58,386 bases of DNA from Oscillospiraceae bacterium (lineage in GTDB: Bacteria; Bacillota; Clostridia; Oscillospirales; JAAYXM01), in contig JAFQSU010000060.1 in assembly GCA_017409405.1 (NCBI GenBank), forward strand, positions 1 through 58,386. Reading direction: 5' to 3'. The position numbers and the translations under genes are program-made. The notes beneath the pieces were generated by a model that did not search any database, had not been told where the DNA came from, and worked only from the letters and a program-made list of their open reading frames with translations. Positions 53,832 through 58,386 of the stretch are shown here, in pieces (positions within the stretch are counted from its first letter, which is position 1; each line of letters begins with the position of its first letter).

Positions 53832-54842
53832 ATGAAAGAACGCCTTATATTACCTTCAGGCTATAACAGAAAAATGTCTATCCGCGACACGGAGCGCGGA
53901 GTTAAAATGATTAAAGACATGTTCGAAGCACGCCTTGCAAAGGCACTTAATCTTGAACGTGTCAGTGCTCCGCTTTTTGTCAGAAGCGGAACCGGGCTCA
54001 ACGATAACCTTAACGGCATAGAGCGCCCTGTCGCGTTTGACCTGCTTGAACAGCCGGGAAGCGTTTATGAAATTGTGCATTCTCTTGCAAAGTGGAAGCG
54101 AATGGCACTTAAAAACTACGGCTTTGAAGCAGGCGAGGGTCTGTACACGGACATGAACGCAATCCGCCGTGATGAAATGACAGACAATCTCCACTCCATA
54201 TATGTCGATCAGTGGGACTGGGAGCTTGTTATCACAAAGGCGGACAGAAAAAAAGAATTTTTATACGATATAGTGCGCAAAATATATGCAGTGGTCCGTG
54301 ATGCCGAGCGCGAGGTTGCGGATACCTTCGGCACTCAGAAAAAGCTTCCGGACGAAATCACGTTTGTTTCGACCTATGAGCTTGAAGAGATGTACCCGTC
54401 ACTTACGGCTAAAGAGCGTGAGCACGCAATCGCCAAAAAGTGCGGTGCTGTATTTATAACACAAATCGGCGGCAAGCTTCGCTCCGGCGGCAAGCACGAT
54501 GGTCGTGCTCCCGACTATGATGACTGGACGCTTAACGGCGATATAGTTCTGTATTATCCGCTTCTTGACTGTCCGTTTGAAATCTCATCAATGGGAATCC
54601 GCGTAGATGAAGAAGCTCTGCTTAATCAGCTTCGTGCAGAAAACTGCGAAGACAGGCTTGAGCTTCCGTTCCAGAAGGCACTTATAAACGGCGAGCTTCC
54701 GTATACAATCGGTGGCGGCATCGGTCAGTCAAGGCTTTGTATGTTCATGCTTGACTGTGCTCACATCGGTGAAGTTCAGTCGTCCGTATGGCCGAAGGCA
54801 GATATGGAAATCTGCCGTGAACACGGTATAAAACTTCTTTAA
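53832..54842 (+). CDS. asnA: Aspartate-ammonia ligase (asparagine synthetase A)
   Basis: AsnA makes asparagine from aspartate and ammonia with ATP. The 336-residue class II tRNA-synthetase-like enzyme has FVRSGTGLNDNLNGIERPVAF near residue 50, YTDMNAIRRDEMTDNLHSIYVDQWDWE near 108, ITQIGGKLRSGGKHDGRAPDYDDWTLNGDI near 215, and TIGGGIGQSRLCMFMLD near 293. ATG 53832 follows AGAGG; upstream in-frame codons lie within glnA. Together with glnA it uses free ammonia. Confidence 0.95.
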   Translation: MKERLILPSGYNRKMSIRDTERGVKMIKDMFEARLAKALNLERVSAPLFVRSGTGLNDNLNGIERPVAFDLLEQPGSVYEIVHSLAKWKRMALKNYGFEAGEGLYTDMNAIRRDEMTDNLHSIYVDQWDWELVITKADRKKEFLYDIVRKIYAVVRDAEREVADTFGTQKKLPDEITFVSTYELEEMYPSLTAKEREHAIAKKCGAVFITQIGGKLRSGGKHDGRAPDYDDWTLNGDIVLYYPLLDCPFEISSMGIRVDEEALLNQLRAENCEDRLELPFQKALINGELPYTIGGGIGQSRLCMFMLDCAHIGEVQSSVWPKADMEICREHGIKLL

Positions 54843-54852
54843 TTTCTCTTTT

Positions 54853-55146
54853 GACCCATCGCAAGACCGCACTAACCGGGGAGTCAGCGGTGCCCTGCAC
54901 CTGCAATCCGCTACAGCAGGGGTGAATTCCCGTTTTGAGGCCATAGGTGGTGTGGCCGGGTTATGCATACGGTGTTGAGAGGTCGGTCCTGCGCAGCGAA
55001 GGGCTGTGAACCATGTCAGGCGGGGAACCGAGCAGCATTAAGCGGTTTACTTTGTGTGCCGCAGGTGTGCCGGCCTTGAGTCGTGTGTATAAATTCCGCA
55101 CAGTTTCCTACGGTCGAGAAATGGGTGTGCGGTCGTGCGATGGGTC
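54853..55146 (+). ncRNA. ffs: Signal recognition particle RNA, large bacterial type
   Basis: About 294 nt. The terminal helix pairs 54853-54872 with 55127-55146 with one mismatch. The 5' part contains the Alu-domain sequence starting CTAACCGGGGAGTCAGCGG and continuing GTGCCCTGCACCTGCAATCC. The S-domain helix 8 is seen as GTCAGG-CGG-GGAA-CCG-AGCAGC near 55018-55038, with the GGAA tetraloop and the AGCAGC internal loop that bind Ffh. A large SRP RNA with an Alu domain is typical of Firmicutes and sits directly upstream of dnaX, as in Bacillus. No clear promoter is seen between the asnA stop and the RNA. Confidence 0.95.
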
Positions 55147-55191
55147 AAAATATATACAAAAAGCTTTCTGATTGTCAGGCAGGTGTTGCGC

Positions 55192-56793
55192 ATGTATCAG
55201 GCACTTTACAGAAAATGGAGACCGCAGAGTTTTTCCGATGTTGTAGGGCAGTCCGCAGTTACGGACACTCTTGCAAAGCAGATTGAACTCGGCAAGACCT
55301 CCCATGCATATCTGTTTTCCGGCTCAAGGGGAACAGGTAAGACGACCTGTGCAAAAATACTCGCAAAGGCAATAAACTGTGAAAATCCGTTCCACGGAAA
55401 CCCCTGCAATAAATGTCCGTCATGCGTAGGCATAACAAGCGGCGAGATTATGGATGTTGTAGAGATTGATGCCGCATCAAACAACGGTGTAGATTATGTG
55501 CGTGACCTGCGCGATGAGGCTGTATACTCTCCGGCAAATGTAAAAAAGAGAGTCTACATAATCGACGAGGTGCATATGTTTTCGACAAGTGCATTCAATG
55601 CACTTCTCAAAATAATGGAAGAGCCACCCGAGCATGTGGCATTTATTCTTGCAACTACAGAGCTCCACAAGGTTCCTGCAACCATAGCTTCACGCTGTCA
55701 GCGCTTCATTTTCAAAAGAATACCTCTGTCTGCAATCTCTGAAAGGCTTCAGTCCATCGCAAGAAGTGAGGGTGCAGAGCTTGAGTCGGCGGCGGCAGAT
55801 TATATAGCCTCACTTTCCGACGGCGCAATGCGTGATGCCCTGTCACTTCTTGACCAGTGCATCTCCGTCGGCGACGGCAAGGTGGGTGCGGAAACGGTTG
55901 AAAATGTTGTCGGCCTTGCAGGAAAACGGCAGACCTTTGATATGGCGCTCGCCATTGCAGAGCGCGACCTTGCAAAAACACTCACTTTCCTAAATGATAT
56001 ATACACAAGCGGAAAAAACCTCACCTCTGTCCTGACGGAGCTTGCAGAGGTTTTCCGTGATGTGCTTATAACAAAAACTGCGGCAGGTGAAGACCTTCCG
56101 CGCCTGAGCGCACGTTACACCGACGGAGAGCTTAAAACTCTTGCAGATGAGTTTGACAGCCTCAGGCTTGTAAGTGCGATAGAGCAGCTCCAGAGTGCGA
56201 CAAGTGCGATAGCCGCAAGCTCGAACAAACGCATCGATGCCGAGCTTTGCTGCGTCCGTCTTTGTGAGGGTGCAGCATCGGCAGATGTGGATTTGCTTAT
56301 CTCGCGTGTCTCCGAGCTTGAATCAAAGCTTGCACGCGGCGACTTCAAAGTAAAAAGTGTCGGGGTTGAGAATAAGCCCCGGTCTGCAAACGAGCCGCAA
56401 AAAGCGTCCGAAAAAGTGCCGGAAAAGAAGCCGGTACAGCAGAGCGCACCTGCACCAAAAGCTCAGTCTTCCTCTGGCGATGCAAAGGAAATATGGAACA
56501 GTATTTTGACTGTTGCAAAGAAAAGTCTTTCACCCGGCGTATCTCCGCTGTTTGCAGGCGTTTTGGCAACTCTTTCAGAAAACACACTTTCTCTGTCCAG
56601 TGACAACGCATTTGTGCTTCAGATGTTGACACGAAGCGAAAATATGGATATACTAAGAAGTGCGGCGGCAACTGCCGCTCCCGGCATAAATATAACAGCC
56701 GGAAAAAAGGTTGAAGTAAAACCTCAGGAGTCCAGCGGTATAGATGAGCTGCTTGCAGGTATACCCGACGACATGGATATAACAGTAAAATAA
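55192..56793 (+). CDS. dnaX: DNA polymerase III subunit gamma/tau
   Basis: The clamp-loader ATPase, 533 residues. It begins MYQALYRKWRPQSFSDVVGQ, with Walker A GSRGTGKTTCAKILA near 43, a zinc-binding cluster CENPFHGNPCNKCPSCVG near 63, Walker B DEVHMFS near 126, and the SRC motif ASRCQRFIFKR near 168. Domain III is followed by an unstructured Pro/Ala/Lys stretch (about 385-430) and a C-terminal tau-like domain. ATG 55192 follows AGGTG; upstream frame codons would lie in the SRP RNA. An A AAA AAG heptamer occurs only early in the gene. Confidence 0.95.
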   Translation: MYQALYRKWRPQSFSDVVGQSAVTDTLAKQIELGKTSHAYLFSGSRGTGKTTCAKILAKAINCENPFHGNPCNKCPSCVGITSGEIMDVVEIDAASNNGVDYVRDLRDEAVYSPANVKKRVYIIDEVHMFSTSAFNALLKIMEEPPEHVAFILATTELHKVPATIASRCQRFIFKRIPLSAISERLQSIARSEGAELESAAADYIASLSDGAMRDALSLLDQCISVGDGKVGAETVENVVGLAGKRQTFDMALAIAERDLAKTLTFLNDIYTSGKNLTSVLTELAEVFRDVLITKTAAGEDLPRLSARYTDGELKTLADEFDSLRLVSAIEQLQSATSAIAASSNKRIDAELCCVRLCEGAASADVDLLISRVSELESKLARGDFKVKSVGVENKPRSANEPQKASEKVPEKKPVQQSAPAPKAQSSSGDAKEIWNSILTVAKKSLSPGVSPLFAGVLATLSENTLSLSSDNAFVLQMLTRSENMDILRSAAATAAPGINITAGKKVEVKPQESSGIDELLAGIPDDMDITVK

Positions 56794-56808
56794 GGAGAGA
56801 TATAAGAT

Positions 56809-57144
56809 ATGGCAAGAGGCGGTTTTCCCGGCGGCGGAATAAACATGAATATGATCAAACAGGCTCAGAAGATGCAACAGGACATGATGCGTATGCAACA
56901 GGAGCTTGAAGAAACAACATATACGGCAAGTGCCGGCGGCGGAGTGGTAGAGGCTACCGTCAGCGGCAAATATCGTGTTCAGTCGGTCAAAATCCAGCCC
57001 GAGGCGGTTGACCCCGATGATGTTGAGATGCTTGAAGACCTTATCGTTGCTGCAATCGGTGAAGCTATGAACAAGGCAGAAGCCGCAGCAGGCGAGCAGA
57101 TGAAAAAAATTACCGGAGGAATGAATATCCCCGGCATGTTCTAA
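56809..57144 (+). CDS. YbaB/EbfC-family nucleoid-associated protein
   Basis: The 111-residue protein has the YbaB pattern [21 protein letters not shown] followed by [24 protein letters not shown] and [18 protein letters not shown]. It is a DNA-binding protein always coded between dnaX and recR. TAAGGAGAG stands before ATG 56809. The N-terminus has an added glycine-rich RGGFPGGG stretch. Confidence 0.94.
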   Translation: MARGGFPGGGINMNMIKQAQKMQQDMMRMQQELEETTYTASAGGGVVEATVSGKYRVQSVKIQPEAVDPDDVEMLEDLIVAAIGEAMNKAEAAAGEQMKKITGGMNIPGMF

Positions 57145-57167
57145 AATCTTTTGGAGGCAAGGTTGCT

Positions 57168-57770
57168 ATGCGCTTTTTCACAGCTCCGGTCGAAAATTTG
57201 ATAGAGCAGTTTCAAAAGCTTCCGGGCATAGGAAGAAAAACCGCACAGCGTTTAGCTTTTTTTGTGCTGTCGCTTCCCGAGGAAGAGGCACAGGGCTTTG
57301 CCAATGCCGTTATCAATGCAAAAAAGACAGTGAAATTCTGCACAGTATGTCAGAATCTCACCGATACCGAGGTGTGCAGTCTTTGTTCGGACAACGCACG
57401 CGACAAAACCGTTGTATGCGTGGTCTCTGACCCCAAGGATGTTGCGGCGATTGAAAAGACCCGTGAATACAACGGTCTGTACCATGTGCTTCACGGTTGC
57501 ATATCACCGATGAACGGGATAGGTCCCGACGATGTGCGTATAAAAGAGCTTCTTGCCCGTGTTGCAGGAGGGGAGATACGTGAGGTTATCATGGCGACCA
57601 ACCCCGACACTGAGGGCGAAGCTACTGCAATGTACATATCAAGGCTTTTAAAACCCTTTGGCGTAAAGAGCACCCGTCTTGCCTACGGTATACCCGTTGG
57701 CGGTCATCTTGAATTTGCCGATGAAATGACACTTACCCGCGCCATTGAGGGAAGAAGAACAATGGAATAA
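57168..57770 (+). CDS. recR: Recombination protein RecR
   Basis: The 200-residue protein begins with a helix-hairpin-helix region (IEQFQKLPGIGRKTAQRLAFF), then a zinc finger CTVCQNLTDTEVCSLC near 56, and a Toprim domain with VVCVVSDPKDVAAIEKTREYNGLYHVLHGCISPMNGIGP near 83 (acidic pair in ATNPDTEGEATA near 145). It works with RecF/RecO in recombinational repair. It completes the dnaX-ybaB-recR group. Confidence 0.95.
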   Translation: MRFFTAPVENLIEQFQKLPGIGRKTAQRLAFFVLSLPEEEAQGFANAVINAKKTVKFCTVCQNLTDTEVCSLCSDNARDKTVVCVVSDPKDVAAIEKTREYNGLYHVLHGCISPMNGIGPDDVRIKELLARVAGGEIREVIMATNPDTEGEATAMYISRLLKPFGVKSTRLAYGIPVGGHLEFADEMTLTRAIEGRRTME

Positions 57771-57775
57771 AATCC

Positions 57776-57858
57776 GCGGGCGTGGCGGAATGGCAGACGC
57801 GCCGGTCTTAGGAGCCGGTGTCTTCGACGTGTGGGTTCAAGTCCCACCGCCCGCACCA
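57776..57858 (+). tRNA. tRNA-Leu, anticodon UAG
   Basis: An 83-nt tRNA with a 7-bp acceptor stem (57776-57782 with 57848-57854), encoded CCA (57856-57858 after discriminator A), anticodon loop CTTAGGA giving anticodon TAG, a class II variable arm, and a T-loop GGTTCAAGTCC. It reads CUN leucine codons. It starts 6 nt after the recR stop. Confidence 0.97.
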
Positions 57859-57865
57859 AAGCAAT

Positions 57866-57915
57866 ATAATCCGAACCAGATCTTCCCTGTGGGAGACGGG
57901 TTCGGATTATTTGTT
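57866..57915 (+). terminator. Terminator after tRNA-Leu
   Basis: Arms 57866-57877 and 57899-57910 are perfect reverse complements over 12 bp, with an inner CCC/GGG pairing, followed by TTGTTTATTT. It ends the tRNA and probably the dnaX-recR transcript. Confidence 0.85.
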
Positions 57916-58028
57916 TATTTCGAGAAGTTTGAGGACACTCACTTCAAAAACGGTATAATCAAACGTCCGGACTCCAAACCAAGAGGACCGAGAAAGAAAA
58001 AACAATCTTGATTATGGAGGATTTGATT

Positions 58029-58274
58029 ATGAAAAAACTGATTAGTTGTGAATTTAACTTCGATACCGTATGTGTGGAGCTGAAGTTTTCAGATGGCAGT
58101 ATGATTGCCATTGATACCATTGCTGTAGAGAATGAGATTGCCGACAATATGTATCAGCGGTCGGAACTGGACTATCTGATCTACAATGACCCAATAGCAT
58201 ATGCTGAACTGATACTGAACGGCGATCCCGAAGCTTATCTGAAAACCGTAACCGAATACAAGCCATTGGACTAA
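58029..58274 (+). CDS. DUF6061-like small protein
   Basis: The 81-residue protein begins MKKLISCEFNFDTVCVELKF, then DGSMIAIDTIAVENEIADNM and YQRSELDYLIYNDPIAYAEL, ending NGDPEAYLKTVTEYKPLD. I recall this pattern as the DUF6061 type of short protein common in gut Clostridia, often near conjugative or mobile elements; the name is from memory and not checked. GGAGG lies 8 nt before ATG 58029. The function is unknown. It follows the tRNA-Leu and its terminator, where core gene content stops. Confidence 0.65.
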   Translation: MKKLISCEFNFDTVCVELKFSDGSMIAIDTIAVENEIADNMYQRSELDYLIYNDPIAYAELILNGDPEAYLKTVTEYKPLD

Positions 58275-58280
58275 TCACCA

Positions 58281-58324
58281 CATACGGCTTTTCCGTATCT
58301 GGTTTTGCCATATATGGTAAAACC
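58281..58324 (+). terminator. Tandem hairpins after the DUF6061-like gene
   Basis: Two stem-loops: TACGG/CCGTA near 58282-58298, and a 10-bp stem with one G-U pair (58301-58310 with 58315-58324). The rest of the window to 58386 is AT-rich with no visible gene. Confidence 0.4.
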
Positions 58325-58386
58325 ACGTCTGGAAACTCCCGCACAAATAAATATAGATAAAAGAAATACTAATATAAAGAATTACT

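Noticed and set aside
55542..55548. A AAA AAG heptamer in the slip frame of dnaX
   Set aside because: It lies at about residue 118 in the ATPase core. A frameshift here would destroy the protein and not give a gamma form, so I do not propose programmed frameshifting.
57932..57940. Nine bases aggacactc shared with the palindromic element at 4641-4649
   Set aside because: Only half of the element is present and the palindrome is missing; nine bases is within chance for a window of this size.
57745..58011. 88-codon open frame running through tRNA-Leu
   Set aside because: Its first half is the end of recR in another frame and the whole tRNA gene, so it is not a protein gene. Only the tail after 57911 might be a gene remnant, noted as a finding.

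Overview
The window reads as chromosomal DNA of a low-to-mid GC Gram-positive of class Clostridia, probably an uncultured gut-type Oscillospirales relative. This is inference from gene content: WalRK with YycH/YycI, a large SRP RNA with Alu domain directly upstream of dnaX, the rimP-nusA-ylxR-ylxQ-infB-truB-ribF order, TrmFO, RNase III and PlsX in Firmicutes-like order, many TTG and GTG starts, and purine-rich ribosome binding sites. Almost all genes lie on the plus strand and most are core functions.

Layout. 1-349 is a structured leader region with a promoter. 350-2240 holds a CofE-like ligase and an YnbB-type PLP enzyme. 2428-4472 (minus) is an AT-rich type II restriction-modification pair of the Eco47II/Sau96I kind. 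4667-5566 (minus) is a DMT exporter. 5720-8672 is thiI, cinA and a NUDIX hydrolase. 8693-16095 is the WalRK cell-wall regulon block (walR, walK, yycH, yycI, murA, walJ, rlmH). 16109-19161 has a phosphohexomutase, a YgjV-like protein and a hemolysin III family protein, facing a small minus-strand gene at 19156-19563. 19665-23529 is ddl, murI, a YwiB-like gene and an S41 protease. 23630-27203 is an accessory pair: a secreted BspA-type leucine-rich-repeat protein and a 48-residue peptide.

27478-35186 is the translation-initiation and ribosome-maturation operon (rimP, nusA, ylxR, ylxQ, infB, a fused rbfA-nrnA, truB, ribF). 35305-40514 has a PucR-type regulator, ftsE, ftsX, a coiled-coil M23 peptidase and a second S41 protease, likely a divisome-linked peptidoglycan-remodelling cluster. 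40587-46130 has an unknown protein, greA, lysS, an unknown membrane protein, a SpoU-type rRNA methyltransferase and dprA. 46172-52426 is topA, trmFO, plsX, rnc and a radical SAM gene. 52489-54842 is glnA and asnA. 54853-57770 is the SRP RNA, dnaX, ybaB and recR. A tRNA-Leu(UAG) follows, and after it the content changes to a small mobile-element-like gene.

The most unusual items are: (i) the BspA-like protein plus short leader-like peptide, a unit with its own terminator and bounded by a near-identical 20-nt direct repeat; (ii) the RbfA-NrnA fusion; (iii) a 20-bp palindromic element found in both convergent 3' UTRs that flank the restriction-modification island; (iv) plsX next to rnc without acpP. 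I see no CRISPR array, no insertion sequence and no complete phage. All functional calls come from motif and family recognition by eye; no database search was run.
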